This document shows, piece by piece, positions 33,271 through 45,859 of a stretch of DNA of 64,000 nt. Origin of the DNA: Auriscalpium vulgare (Eukaryota; Basidiomycota; Agaricomycetes; Russulales; Auriscalpiaceae); NCBI GenBank assembly GCA_019915015.1, contig JAHBBC010000016.1, positions 1,178,001-1,242,000 on the forward strand, in the 5' to 3' direction. Made by a program: the position numbers and the translations under genes. The notes under the pieces are model-generated. The model worked only from the letters and a program-made list of their open reading frames with translations. It searched no databases and had not been told where the DNA came from. Position 1 is the first letter of the stretch. Each line of letters starts with the position of its first letter.

Positions 33271-35755
33271 ATGGGCTCCGTTTGTCTTTCCCTTGTACCC
33301 ATCCTTCGATGCATCGGCCTCTCTCAAACTGAGGAGAAGATCCTCCTCGTTCCCCCGGCCTTGGAGGTCGTTTTCTCCCTTGGTCTTATGGTTGCTGGTC
33401 GGGGCGTAGGACGGTAAGTCTCATCGTCTTTCAATCAGGGAAGGCCAAATCCTCACTGACCTGCCTGTAGGAGTCGTTTCATCCTAGCAGCCGATGGTCC
33501 TTTTTATTTCCTTCTAGTTCTTCTCGAATACCTCAGCCATGTAGTCCCTTTGTTTCAAACCAGTCTTGGTGCTTTCAAGGGCCTTGATATCTTCATCGGC
33601 GCGTCTACCTCTCAATGTCCTCCCCACTAACACGCTCATACCTCTCTAGGCGCCCTGTCATGGCTCCCTATCTTCTTCTTCAGCTCCTACCTATACCTCT
33701 ACATGCGCAAGGAGATCAATCCCAACCTCCCAGGCCGCTTCACAGTGATCGCCGCGGCTTTCGGCTTGGCTGTTATACCCTGTATCGTCGCCGCCAACGA
33801 AGTCGGCTCCTTCGTCGGAATCCAATACTGTTCGCAAACGTGTTCTTGTCATCCCACACTGCCTACTTACATTCCCTCGCCGTGCAGTTCTCGTCGCCCC
33901 CGCAACAGGCGGGCCCGTCCAAATGGCCATCAGCCAAGGCGAAAGCGGTCCCCAGTTCGCCCGCTCCTTCTTCAGCAGCATCGCGCTTGCGCTCTTCGTC
34001 TTGTACGAGGCCACCAGTTTCTTCGCTTTCTTCATGCGTCTCGTGAGCGCGTTTGCCAAACAAAACCGCATCGAGTCCACTGCAGACGACACACACACTG
34101 TCCTGTTCAAAGGGACCGGGTGGATCTCTGTGGGGATAAAGCTCTGCGCGATTGAGAGCGTGATTGGCTTCGCGTCCGCCTCGTTTGGCGTGGTCTTCAC
34201 GCGGCGTGTACTCAGGTTGTTGGGGCGGGCATGCATTATCATCGGTGTCGTCAAGGGGTGCGTCGCACACTGATATCAGTAGCCTCCTTGTGCTCATAAC
34301 CTTTGCAGCCCCGACAGGAAGGAGAGTTTCGACCTGCTCAACGGAGAGAAGGGCTATGGCTCAAGGGCTCTCTCTACGCGTCGCATCAACATCTCCGGGC
34401 CCAACCTCGTCAGCAGCTCGATGGCGCAACGCATGTCGCGCATGTTGTCCATCCACACAGACGTGCCCATTGCCACCTTCGGCGCAACCGCTCGGAACAT
34501 GCTTGCCTCGCCGGAAAGCAAGACGATATCGCCCACGGAGACACTCCGCTCAACGGTCCCCACTGTTGACCAGCGCATGAGCAGATACCAGCCCTTCGAG
34601 CTGCCCGAAACGAGGCCACCCATGCCGAGCCTCCAACCTGGAACACAGCATCCATACGCGGCCCAGGAGCAGGATAGGACGCAGGGACGCCTCGTCACCG
34701 TCGCGCGCACGCATGGCCGCGCTCCCACGCTCATTCTGCGCCTCTCGTCGTCGGGATTCCCTTCTCCGTCCACGATGGCCGCGTCGGTCACTGGCCACTC
34801 ACCAACGTCACCGTCCTCCGCCTACTCCGTCCGTGATACCCGCACATTGCCCTTGACCGCCCCCTCTTCGCCCACCGAGCCACTTCCCGCGTTGCCCTCG
34901 CGGCGTGCCCGCCCGTTGTCTGCGAGCAGCCTCACGTCCGACTCGCGCGTGCGCGAGCTGTCTGCACGCTTCACAGGGCTCCCGCCGCGCGTCACGGGCA
35001 AGGCCCGCGGGTCGATCCTGGGCATGCCTATGCCGCAGGACGATCAGGATCCAAGAGGTTCGGCCCTACGGCGCGACGACAGCGGACGGATCGGCGCAGA
35101 GCTGCTCCGCGGGTACAGCGAGCGGAGCGACACGTCGACAACGCGGGGAACACGCTCGCTCTCGCGAGGCGGGTCGTCGAAGAGGAAGCCGCCGCCCGCG
35201 ATCAGGGCGTCGATGCTGCCGGACGCGCTCGCCACGGGCGACAGCCGGCTTGGAATGGGCGCTGGCGCAGGCGCCGACCCGTCCTCCGTTGTCTACTCCC
35301 CCACAAATAGGCCGACGTCCGGTCAATGGGTTGCGGACGCGAGGAGGGCCTCGAAGCCCGTCGCGCCGGTCATCGACGCGCAGGGCTTCCGGCGCGGGCG
35401 CCGCTCGCAGCGCTCAGGCCCCTCCAGCGCTGGCGTGTTCAATATCGACTGGATTGCGAACACGCCGCTCCCCGAGGAGGCGATCGCTGTTGCGCTCGGG
35501 CAAGGGCAAGGGCGCATCAAGAGTGTTGGGCACGCGCCACGCCGGCGCACGCCGACGCCGAGCTTGCATTCCGCGTCCACGCGCGCGAGCGTCGCGCCAG
35601 AGGAGGTTGTCGAGTTCCCCGCAAACGCAGCGCAGCGGGTATCGGCCGAAGCGGTTGAGGCCCGGTTGATGCTGACGAGGCAGGACTCGGAGGTGTTGAG
35701 TTTCGAGGAGGCGGAGATGATGAGGCGGAGGGCTGGATTGGCGCCTCCGGTATGA
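33271..35755 (+). CDS. Multi-pass membrane protein with a long disordered C-terminal tail
   Basis: Starts MGSVCLSLVPILRC at 33271; exons are about 33271-33413, 33471-33598, 33650-33829, 33888 to about 34255, and about 34310-35755. Six to seven hydrophobic segments fall in the first 300 residues, for example LEVVFSLGLMVAG, FYFLLVLLEYLSHVV, WLPIFFFSSYLYLY, VIAAAFGLAVIPCIVA, FFSSIALALFVLYEA and LCAIESVIGFASASFGVVF. The remaining roughly 480 residues are Ser/Pro/Arg-rich and look cytosolic and disordered. This layout resembles a seven-helix receptor-like or sensor protein, but I recognise no family. The second intron must begin GC (GCGCGT) rather than GT to keep frame. Function unknown. Confidence 0.75.
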
Positions 35756-36053
35756 GGCGCCGCCGTTGTATTATACCCGGTGTACCCAGTGAGCTTCGGG
35801 TCGCGAGAGTGCTCTGCGTTTTGGGATTCGTGGTATTTATTTATATGTACACTCTCGGCCCCACGAATTTCGCTGTTCGCACACTCGCCGTGCTGGTTTG
35901 ACTTCAGGACAGTAGCGGACGAGCGACCATGGTCAAACTCAAGCTTGTCGCTCGCGTCGAGCATTCCACCTGACCTGACAGATGCAGCGTAACATATAGT
36001 ATGGAGGTACACACACGTCCAACATAGAAATAAACACGACAGAAGAGAGGCAA

Positions 36054-37271
36054 TTAGTTCTCGGGTATCCTGAATACGGTGATTTCCTGCGACGCCAACC
36101 CATGAAACGCTATCCAGCAGACGTAAACGGAGCACGACGAACCTGTTGCTTGAAATAACGCCGGTTCTCCTCATCCACAAGCACAAGGTTGAGGTAGTAG
36201 CGGACGCTGAACTTCTTGTTCACGTCCCTGAACGTTGGTGTCAAGTCGAATCCGCCAAGGAATAACCTGATAGGAATGGTCTCCCCTGCAGGACATTCAA
36301 CAAAGACGTTTTCCAAAGTTAACTAGCACGAACCTCGCACAGGCGCGCCGTCCATGATCTCGAACTTTGTGATTGGGTCGCTCTCGTTGTATTGGTTCGG
36401 TGGGGTGCCCGTTGTCTCCCGCCGTATGATTGATAGTTCCATGTGTTTGATCTTGATGCGGACCAGCAGGAAGTATATCTTCCCGACGATCACATCCTTT
36501 AAGTGGTATCTGCGGGGAACGCTTAGCAGAGCGTGGGGTGGGGAAGAGAGGACACGCACTTGGACTTATTGTACTCGAACTCGATATGCAAGCAGTCCTC
36601 AATCCCGACCTCCATTTTGATCGAATTGTTACTGTCTGGTGGCATGCGGAACGAGTGCACCCAGATATCCCGTTCCTTGTGTACATCCGCCATTCTCCGC
36701 GATATTGTCACTCGGATGAAGTACCTGCCCATCATTGACAGTGGTTGAGACCAGGAATCGAGCAAGAGTACGAGCAGACACACCGCAGCTTAACATTGAT
36801 GCCCTGGTAGCTCTCGTATTGCTTCTCCACGTTCTTGAACAAGAAGTCGAACGTTTGTGCTGCCCGCATTTCTCCTGGTGCAGCCAGCTCTTGGGAGAGA
36901 GAAAGGAATTCATGGTGGTGGCCCCGGTCGTAGAACAGTTCTGCAAGAAGGTTGCTCAGCGTACGCGTCTCACGACACAGTTTGGGCTGCAAACGCACCG
37001 ATGTTTCCGACGAACTCCACCTTGATACCATCATGAGCGAGCTTCTTACCGTCCCGGACTCGAATGGTGATCTATGGGACAGTGAGTAAGCCGACGTCCG
37101 TCCATGCATGCCTGGCATACGCACCTGGCCGCCGACGGACTCGCCGTCAAAGTACACGGGACTTGTTATAGGACGCTCCTTTTCGCCCTTGATATCCACC
37201 TGCTTGCGCAGCTCATCCCCCTCCAGTTTGACGTCAATGTCCACCGCCGACGTGAAGAAGTACGCAGCCAT
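36054..37271 (-). CDS. VPS26: VPS26, retromer subunit
   Basis: Starts MAAYFFTSAVDIDVKLEG at 37271 and ends FRIPEN-stop at 36054. Exons contribute ITIRVRDGKKLAHDGIKVEF, NIELFYDRGHHHEFLSL, ELAAPGEMRAAQTFDF, YFIRVTISRRMADV, KEDIWVH-like and [21 protein letters not shown] in order, followed by VIVGKIYFLLVRIKI and IPIRLFLGGFDLTPT. These are the arrestin-like folds of Vps26. It works with Vps35 and Vps29 on endosomes to return cargo to the Golgi. The gene is tandem to and upstream of the VWA8-like gene on the same strand, about 350 bp away. No abnormality seen. Confidence 0.93.
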
Positions 37272-37619
37272 GTTGGTGCGCAGTAGCTTCTGTTATGCAA
37301 GAACCTGTTGTGCACCTGGGGTAGGATAACACGGAGACGTTGAACAGACTCTTCGGTATGCGAGTTGGCTCGTCCAAGCGCCAAAGAAGACGAGGCTGTG
37401 GAGGTTGGAAGGAGAGGAGGACGTCCGAGTCTGCACTTGTCAGACTCCAGAGTCGGCGCGCCCGGCGTCCGGTGACCGTAGGCGCGCGCCGTCAATGCAT
37501 CTGGGTTAGGCACGCCGACCTCGGACGAGCAGACACAAATATTCGTCGAATTATCCAACGGTGGTACAGGTATTGTCTACAGAGTCCAGGTTATACTGAT
37601 ATGCGCGGCGGCGAGTGGT

Positions 37620-40600
37620 CTACCGGTCAACCATCTGGGACAAGATTCCTCGCAGAACCTTCGGGATATCGGCTGTGTTGTCCACTCTGAACGCACGACC
37701 AGGGAACTGCTTCGGTACCCTGCACAAAACAGACTGTAAATATTATGTAAAGGCAACAAATAAAAAGAACAGACCAAGAAGCCTCTGCGCCTTCGCCAAT
37801 GCAGATGAGAGCTGTCTTGACTTTCGGGTGTCGATTTATCGCACCCCGAAGCTCCTCGGCAGTGATACCATATCGCGCAAAATTAGCGTCTGTGATGGCT
37901 ACAACGAAATGCTCATCTGGAGAAGAGAACTTGAGGATAATGAGAAAACAATGGCACGGAGTTACCACTCACCGCCGTCAAATCTTGCGATATCGGTTGC
38001 AGCCTTTTCCAAAGCCTCAACTAGCACGATGTCAGCTTGAACGTCGAGGTCATAAACAGCGATGTCGCACCTGTGTGATCCCCAGAGAAGGCGTATTGCG
38101 GGATGATATTCATCTTCTCCACCACTTGCCATCTCTCTGAGACTTTGGAGAACGACTCGCCGACTTTCAGCAAGGGAATCTCAGAGGCATCGCCGGACTG
38201 CATATGACGATGTAAAATCAAACGATAGCACAGGAGGTAAAAGGGAGAGAGCCTACATGACCATAGATCTGTGGGAGTGTGAGGGCAATGTTTTGTGGAA
38301 ACATTTCGTGTAACTCACATCCCAGACGTACTTGTCCTTCCGGGTCAGGCGATTGAAGCTCTCCATCAACATCACCGCTACACGAACATCAATACTGAGA
38401 CCCCAATGGGCATGAAATTCATTGTCACCTGTCTCCAGACTCCTCTGCAGTCGTCCATCGTATTGAAAGCGATACCTGTGAGTACTTAGTGTCAGGCTGC
38501 AAGCGTCACACACAAACAGACAACCTACATCGATCCGCTGACATCAAACAAAAACCGTATCCGTTTGGGCCTGCACGCTGTCAGTAGACGCCTCACAATC
38601 AGGCCACGAAAACGCACTTGATCTGTGGTCGACCCAACTCTGGCTTCGCCATCCCGCGGCGCTTGTACACGGTCGCCTCCCCAGTCAAGCCCTCTGTCAG
38701 CCGACTATCGTCAAGCTCCCCATCCGTTTGGCGTTTTACCCAAACGCGCTCTTCCTCCTTCGCAGAGAGATCTGACCACCATACATAAGTCTCTTTTGCA
38801 TATGATAAATCGAAAGCGACGCACGCTCCAGCAGGTCGTGCAGCTGCGCGATATGTGCCTGCACAGCCGTCAGCAGAGTCCCGTAGCCCTTTGCGTCGAG
38901 GGCGGTCATATCCAGCTCCTCGAGGCGGCGGGCAAGCTCTTGCTTGGCCATCTCTCGGGCCTGTTCTTTGACTTCTTCGGAGACATCTTTCTGGTCGCCG
39001 GGGAGCTAGTCATTGTTGAATCAGTCAGCCCTATGTAGGAAGAGAGTCGCGCGCGTATGCCTGTCACCTGTTGAAAATCCTTATTCTTGAAAATGCGCAT
39101 GTATCCGCCCTTGCCCCCAGCACCAGCTGAACCCTGGCCTCCTGACTGTAGCTGTGATCAATCCTACAGCGATATCGCATCACGCGCCACGTACACCTCC
39201 AGATCGGTCGTTCCCTCCGCCTTGAATGTCGAGGTCCTCGCCTGTACCGTCTTTCAATTTCCGCTCGCCAGCATCCTTCGGCTCGAACTTCAGCTCCAGG
39301 ACCCGCTTCTGAGCCGCTTCTCTGGCCGCATCCATGCCAACATGCTTTACATCCAGCCTATTCCATCAACTTTCGGTCAATTGCACAGATGGACGTCACT
39401 GCGAGCATACCCGTGGTGGTTGAGAATCTCTGCAAGCTTGTCGATTGTCTCTGGCCGGAAGACGTCGAAGTCGAAGATATTTCGAAGCGTATTGTCAAGG
39501 CTATCCGTAGGGTAGGCTTTCATATGACGAACGATGGCAATGAGCTCTATGATGTTAAACCATGCAGCGTCAGAAATCAGTAAATGACAAGATTTTCAAA
39601 GGCGTACCTCGTAGGGAATATGGGTACATCAGCGAGCCGTCGTCGTATCCTTTACGCATGTCCTGGAAAGCGCCTACCAAGCGCCGTATGATGTTTTCGT
39701 CGAGCTCCGGAGCAAGCTGTGAAAGCAGTCTCCGCTCCGACTCGAGATCTGGGTTCGACACCGAATGACTGCGCATTGCATGTGAATGACATCTGAAAAA
39801 TTATTGGAAAGTTACCACTTACCAGCTGAAATTGTCTCCAAGGACTTGGAGGAAATGGTTGCCCAAGAAAGCTGAATAACGCCTGTAAGCCAACCCGGTA
39901 CAAACTAAATCCACATGAACATACTCACGGTATCCTGGTCTATTAGCTAGCAGTATTAAGCGAAAATTAGGATGTATGGGTATGTCCCCCTCCCTCTCCT
40001 TGACGCGTCGCAAGCTACGCCCGTCAGATAGCGTCAGCTCGCCTTGGCCGGCAAGACTCCTAAAGATAGCGACAACGTGCTCTGGCGCTTTGTCCGCCTC
40101 GTCGATGATGATTACACGTCCATACGCGATGGCGCGAAGGAGAGGGGAGTCAGTGTATCTAAGGATGCCGTTCTCCAGGGTCGTTTGGAACATGAGCTGA
40201 TTGACGGTGGTATCACGGTGTAGTTGTATGTATTCTCTTGGGCGTCTGATGAGCTGCATTTGTGATTAGCGAAGTGGTTCATCAGGCAGAAGGCGGGCGG
40301 TGCAGCGTACTTGGCACAACCTGGAAGAGAAGGGATGCTAAGCAATTTGGTATGGCATCAGACATATGTGTTACTACGTACCTATCCACTAATTTGTTCT
40401 TGCCCACTCCCTGCAGACAAGCACTGGGATCAACTTGGCTCCGAGGACAAAAGGGACCGTTAACGAACTTGGTTTCCGAGCAAGACAAGATGCTCTCCAA
40501 GGATCTCCAAATCCACAGCCAGGTCGCGCAATGATGCTGACTGCACGCTGTTGTCGTAGAAGTGGTCCATATGTGGGACATACGACGCCACGCCTTCTGG

Positions 40601-43063
40601 ATCCTGGGCAGCGTCGAAACACGGGATGCTGGTGCTTTCCGCTGCCCGTTGAGGGCTGGTTGGGGCAGGAAAAATGAGACTGCCGTCCCTTACAATGGGC
40701 GACGGATGGTACTGTACCCTCGTTGGAGTTTATACGAGCAGAGAAAGAGAAAAAAACACGCACCGCAGCCATCACTTTCCTGATCTCACATTCATCCAGC
40801 AGTGTATCCAGATTCATCTTCTCCGTCGTAGGCAAAAACTCCGCAAGCAGCGAGCGACAGATCAAAGAATGCAGATCGTTGTCCCACGAAAATTGCGCGA
40901 CTCGTCTCGCGATGCGTATCAGCGACCGCGTGCCGAGCTTGCGGTTCTTCAAAATATTGTCGGTGGACATACTCTGGCGATATTTCTCTGCAAGTGCCAG
41001 TAGGGTGTCAATGATCGGCGGCGGACAGCCGGTCTGCAGGAGGATGGACCGCTCTTCTGCGTGGTCCATGGGCTGAGCGGGAATTGGGAGGAACATGTTG
41101 GCGTGCTCGTCGGAGAGCCAATCACGCAGCGCGGTGGACTTCGACGCGGTGCTGATGATGCGAAATGCAGGGTGCGCAGTCGAAAGCTCTGAGTGTTGTG
41201 CCTGTTCAATGAAAAACCTTAAGGAAGATATCTGACAGTGAAGTCGATCTACTCACCTCAGTGTCAGACAAAGAGGCAACGACGCGTTTTTCCTCCCAAA
41301 GCTCAGTCTCCCGGTCCTGCACGAGCCGCGCCAGCGACCCCGCCGTCAACCCCAACACATCCAGCCCCGACAAATGCACTAATCTCCCCGCCCACACGCC
41401 CTCCAGCAGCGGACTCGGCACCCAGCTCGTCGCACCTCCGTCCTCGATCCTGCGTCGCATCAAAAGCTCCCGCCCGCCAAGCTCCTTGTACAGGTGCAGA
41501 ACCTCGCTCTCATAACCAAGCACATGGCCAAACACGCGCGCCAAGAGCGAAGTGGAACAGGAGGCGGTAGATGGCGTTGCTGGTGGGACGTAAGAGATGT
41601 CCCAGCCGAGTGCATGTGCTTGCAAAAAGCAAGTGAGCAAACCAAGGAAGCGGTCGGTGGGGAAGAAGTCCAAGTTTCCGGTGAAAGGGAATGGAAGGAA
41701 GTCCCTGGGCCCGGCTGGCACGTCCAGTGTGGACACACCGCCAGGTCCTTTAAAAACTACACGAGCAGAGTTCTCCGTCAAGCGCGTGATTTCGCGAGCA
41801 TGATATCCCAGAAGACCTATGTCCTTCCCGTCAGCGCTCTGCGCAGAGCCCAGCGTACCGAGCCCAGCCTCCTCCGTTCTGTTGTTCATCATCGCCCACG
41901 CCTGGAAGGGCGCATCTATCAGTGCGGGATGTAGTGTCAGTAGCAGTCTCGCCAGCTGCCCCGCCGTGAGCTCCTGCGGCGCCGGGAACCGCGCTAAAAT
42001 ACCCTCGAGCTTCTTCAGCGCTGTCTGCGGAAACGCCGGCAGCGCGGATTTCTCGACCGCGTCGAGTGCATGGCGCGCCTCGCTTGCGTACTGCGTCGCA
42101 AGGATGATGTCGCGGAGCTTCCGCAGCAGCGTCGCGGATGGGGTTGAGAGGTCATGCGCGGGGGAGGGGTAGGTGAGTGCAAGCAGCGCGCCGACGGGGT
42201 CGACGAAGCGCGCCTGGAAGCGACTGCGAAAAGGCGGGTCTAGTGGATAGCCCGAGTATGGCGGGACAGGCGCGGCGATGGCGATGACGCGGAAGTCCTT
42301 GTGCGCGGGAACAAAGATATTGCCGGCGTCATCATGGTGCGCGGCGGAGGCCCCGAGGAGCGCGTGTCGGTGTGGGTGCAGAATGTGTGTGCCATCGTCG
42401 AGGTTCCTGGCAATCCTCAGCGACGTTCGCGGCCGCATGTGAGGAAAGTGCTCACATTTCGCGATTCTCGAGTAGATTATTGAGCACCTACTAGACGTCA
42501 ATAGGGCTTCGAACGCTCTTGATAGTAGATGATACGCACAGGCATAATACCTCTCTCCGCCTTCTCTATGCCCTCAATGATGAGGATGCGCCCATGCTTC
42601 ACAGCACGGACGGCGGCACTGTCGACGTACACGAGATTCCCGCCCGCCCGAATTTCCCTGCCTTGCTTGAGCTCCGTCTCGCCCACATCACGGTGCAGCG
42701 CAATATACTCGTACTCCGCGTTGATCAAGCTGCGGCACAACGCGTCAGCCATGCCTTCTTGAACGCGTCCAGCCACAATACGCACCTGCAAAATGTCATA
42801 GCAAGCCTCCGCGCGTAAGGCCCTGGCTGCGAGAGCAGGAACACGTCCTGGCCGAGGAGGTATTTCTGCAGCATGAAGTGTAGATTGTCCAAGTTCATGC
42901 TGTCGCCTGTGTCCAGCGGAACGTCCGCGAAGTGGGGCAGCCGCGAGGGCGTTTGGGACGCGGGTACATTGTAAGTGATGCCGCCGAGGGTGAGCGACCC
43001 GATGGAGGGCGGGGGCGGCGTGAGTTCCTGGAGGATGCGGTTCAGGCGGCGGTCGGAAGCCAT
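37620..43063 (-). CDS. VWA8-like AAA ATPase with C-terminal von Willebrand A domain
   Basis: A long gene with many short introns, about 1,400-1,500 residues. It starts MASDRRLNRILQEL at 43063 and ends ILSQMVDR at 37620. Order: first AAA module (LGQDVFLLSQPGPYARRLA, EIRAGGNLVYVDSAAVRA, ILIIEGIEKAERG, PLDPPFRSRFQARF). Second AAA module, whose P-loop position reads ATPSTASCSTSLLARVF and lacks GKT. Third AAA module with intact Walker A GNQGVGKNKLVDRYL and Walker B VIIIDEADKAPEH. Then a Gly-rich linker (GSAGAGGKGGYMRIFKNK), and a VWA domain with the MIDAS motif DVSGSM, GHSGDASE and ITDANFARYGI. This is the dynein/midasin-related VWA8 architecture. Human VWA8 is mitochondrial; location in this fungus is not evident, as no clear targeting peptide is seen. 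Confidence 0.88.
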
Positions 43064-43473
43064 GACACCTTATATGAGCCCGCCGGGGTATGCTGTCGGG
43101 GACCGTCAGGCGTATGGCAACAGCGGGGGCGTGTCGTCCTCAGTTTTTGGCAACACTGCGACACAGACCAGGTGTCCAGTAAATGAATGGTCGGTTTACA
43201 GTGGGTTGGAAGGAGGTTGGTAGACATGGTCGGTTGACGGTCGGGCCGTAGCCGATGCGCGGGATATCACAGGCGTTGCGCGTAGGCGCCCTGCATCGAA
43301 TGCCACGAAGTAGCCACGAAGTGTACAAATGAATAATGCTTCATAACCCGATACTAGCTAGGCACCTATAGAGTGTAGAGATGTAAGTCGTACGTCGCAA
43401 ATCACAACAGTTCTACGTATATACTCGGCGGCATCTGGAATGTGAATAGTCGCATACATAAAGCCATCTTGCA

Positions 43474-44759
43474 TCACTCCTTGTTCTCTAGCAGCGCCAC
43501 GATACCGTACGCTGCTGCTGCTGCTGCCCCGCCTACCATCAGCGTGCTCAACGCGCCCCACACATACCCCTTTACGCCGGTCCCAGCGCCAGTTATGCGC
43601 GCCTTGACAGCGCCGAAGACGAGCAGAACGAGGCCGGTGAAGATGGAGGAGTAAATGAGGGCGATATGGGCAGTGGCGATGAAGAAGTAGGGAATAAGCG
43701 GGATTATGCCACCAAGGAGGTAGCCCATGCCGATTGTGAGCGCGGACAGGTATAGGCGCTTTGTTGGCACTTCCTCTGTGGTTCAATATCAGCCAGCGAG
43801 TCTTCGTGAGGACGATTGCGACGCACCGAGACACTCGCCAAACTTCAATAGAAATGCGGTGATTCCCACATCGTCACTCCACCGCAGGCCCGTCTCCTCG
43901 TCCTCGCTCGAGCTGCCCACCTGCGACATCCTATCGTGGTTCATCTCCACCTCTCGCAGGCTGTTCGCAACCAGTCGCGACACCTTCTCATCGACGCCGA
44001 CTCGACCCAGCACCGCATGGACCTCGCGCTCCATCTCGCCATCGCACGAGCGCAGTACCCGCGCATTTGTCGTGCGTTGCAGGTAGCGATAATGGTCGCG
44101 CTCGGCCTGCGACGCGAGGAATCCACCGATGCCCATTGAGATCGCGCCGGCAATAAGTTCCGCGATGCCGCCTAGGATGACCAGCTTCGACTCTCCCAGG
44201 GACGAGAGGCCCGCGGTGAGAGCGAAGGGTACCGTGAGACCGTCAGAGAGCCCGATGACACTGTGGGCAAAATTAGAACGCTGGTAGTCTATCGAAAGAA
44301 GCACAAAGATAAAGGCAGTTGCGAAACCAGGCATGGTACGGCGGCGGCCTCTATGGGGCCGATGCCGCACATGCGACCAACGGATCCGCTGCAATGGAAG
44401 CGCCAAAATCACAACAATTGCCAGCGCATTGCGCCATGCCACGAGGGCCGTCGCAGGCCATAGCCCATTACTCGCATGCAGAAGGCTGGGGAGAAAAGGC
44501 AAACGGAGGAGTAGGCTTACATATCTCGCACCACGTCCGGGTCAATGAGCGTCCGCTCGTCGTCTCCCTTCAACTCCTTGCAACACACCCCCTCCCTATT
44601 GTTTGTGTGTCGTGAACACTTTGCTGGCAGCGGCGCGGCGGTGGCGCACGCGCTGGAGTCGATGGCCCACACGGGTGGCTTGTTGTTCGCGGCGTCTGAG
44701 CCAGAGCGGTGGCGGTTGGGCAGACGCACAGACGGCGCGTTGTTGTTTTCTGTTGCCAT
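43474..44759 (-). CDS. CCC1: Vacuolar iron/manganese transporter, CCC1/VIT1 family
   Basis: Starts MATENNNAPSVRLP at 44759. The hydrophilic N-terminus ends IDPDVVRD and joins, across an intron of about 250 bp, to IVIGLSDGLTVPFALTAGL, the first membrane helix motif of the family. Then SKLVILGGIAELIAGAISM, the conserved GGFLASQAERDHY, a cytosolic metal-binding helical region, and three further helices: YLSALTIGMGYLLGGIIPL, FIATAHIALIYSSIFTGL and VWGALSTLMVGGAAAAAAYG. CCC1/VIT1 proteins move cytosolic Fe2+ and Mn2+ into the vacuole in exchange for protons, limiting iron toxicity. About 310 residues, normal for the family. A downstream in-frame stop follows ENKE. Confidence 0.92.
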
Positions 44760-45282
44760 GTTCGTGTTCTGGGATCTGGCGAGCAGAATGGTAGAGAGAG
44801 AAAGGGTGGAAGGTGGGACGGAAGGAAGGACGGAGTAAAAGATGAGGATAGTCGCTGGCTCCGTGGGCTCACGTCAGCATTTCGCAGGAAGGCGTTCATA
44901 TGTTCCGAGTGAGCGGCAGGCCGAGGACCAGTCTTGGGCATGCCTTGTCTTGCCTCGACACTTGGAGGATCTGCAGGAGATGAGGGGAGGGAGTAGCAGA
45001 TGGCGAAGAGACAGATGGGCGCTCGGATCCAGTGGTGGGTCTGGGTGCTCCTAGCCGCTCAAAGATCTAGACGTGAGTTCCGAGCATGCACACAAACTGC
45101 TTGTGTCGAGCCGCAGGATGCACGCAAAGAAGGGACGGGCCTGGTTGCAAACATGTGGTATTCAGCTGCCAAAAAGAAGGATGCGAGCCTGTGGCCCGCG
45201 GCCGGAAGGTCAGCGTGTCTGCCAGTGCCATCGCCCCTACGTCTCTACGACGGGCCATCCACCCACAACATCATCCAACGTA
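44760..45282. other. Intergenic region
   Basis: About 520 bp between the CCC1 start and the uS14m 3' end, both on minus. It should hold the CCC1 promoter. I see no further feature. Confidence 0.45.
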
Positions 45283-45644
45283 CTACCACGACGCCTTGTG
45301 CACACCCGGCAGCTCCCCAGCCAGTGCCTTCTGCCTAAATTGGAACTGTTCACCAAAGCCATGTCAGTTGCCATTCGCCCCGAGCCAGCATACCGACTAC
45401 TCACCCTACACAGCCCGAACTCGCTGATGATACCCCGACCCCTGCCCGACTCGGTGCATCGGTTTTTCACGGTGGTGGGGCGAGTGTAGCGGCCAAACGT
45501 GTTGAGTTGTAGCTGTGCTTGGTAGCGGACCTGTGCGGGGAGCGCCTGGTTGCGCGCGACGTAGAGGTATGCGCGACGTGATATTTCGTTGGCTGCAACG
45601 CCTCGGCGCGCTTTGAGATCGCGTAGGACGCGGATGTTTGGCAT
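45283..45644 (-). CDS. MRP2: Mitochondrial small-subunit ribosomal protein uS14m (MRP2)
   Basis: Two exons: one begins MPNIRVLRDLKARRGVAANE at 45644 and ends EFGLCR; a second reads FQFRQKALAGELPGVHKASW and ends at 45283. The uS14 signature TVKNRCTESGRGRGIISEFGLCR (here given as KNRCTESGRGRG then EFGLCR) and the ASW C-terminus identify the mitochondrial S14 protein, about 100 residues. It binds 16S-type rRNA in the 37S subunit head. It shares a 215 bp divergent promoter region with the small membrane protein gene at 45860. Confidence 0.92.
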
Positions 45645-45859
45645 CGTGGTCGTGGTCGAGGTCGACGAGTGGTCGACGTCAAGGATGCGTTGAGGCAAAT
45701 ACGCATCAACACGTGCGGAAACGGCGGGTTCCGGAGCGCGCATCCCTCCTTCGCCAAAACAACGGAGCACTCGCCTCAAAACACAGGGACATGGACTTCG
45801 CGGTGCGTTGGTTTTGCTGTCGTCGCGGCTGCGAAGGTTGAGCAACGTTCAGCAGTAGA
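45645..45859. promoter_or_regulatory. Divergent promoter region between uS14m and the small membrane protein
   Basis: The two start codons point away from each other and are 215 bp apart, so both promoters must lie in or across this interval. No single motif stands out. Shared control is inference. Confidence 0.5.

Noticed and set aside
35323..36186. 287-codon minus-strand frame
   Set aside because: Shadow of the disordered tail of the membrane-protein gene plus 3' flank; not protein-like in composition.
43035..43063. PTS2-like N-terminus (RLNRILQEL) of the VWA8-like protein
   Set aside because: The pattern needs H or Q where E is found, so peroxisomal targeting is not supported.
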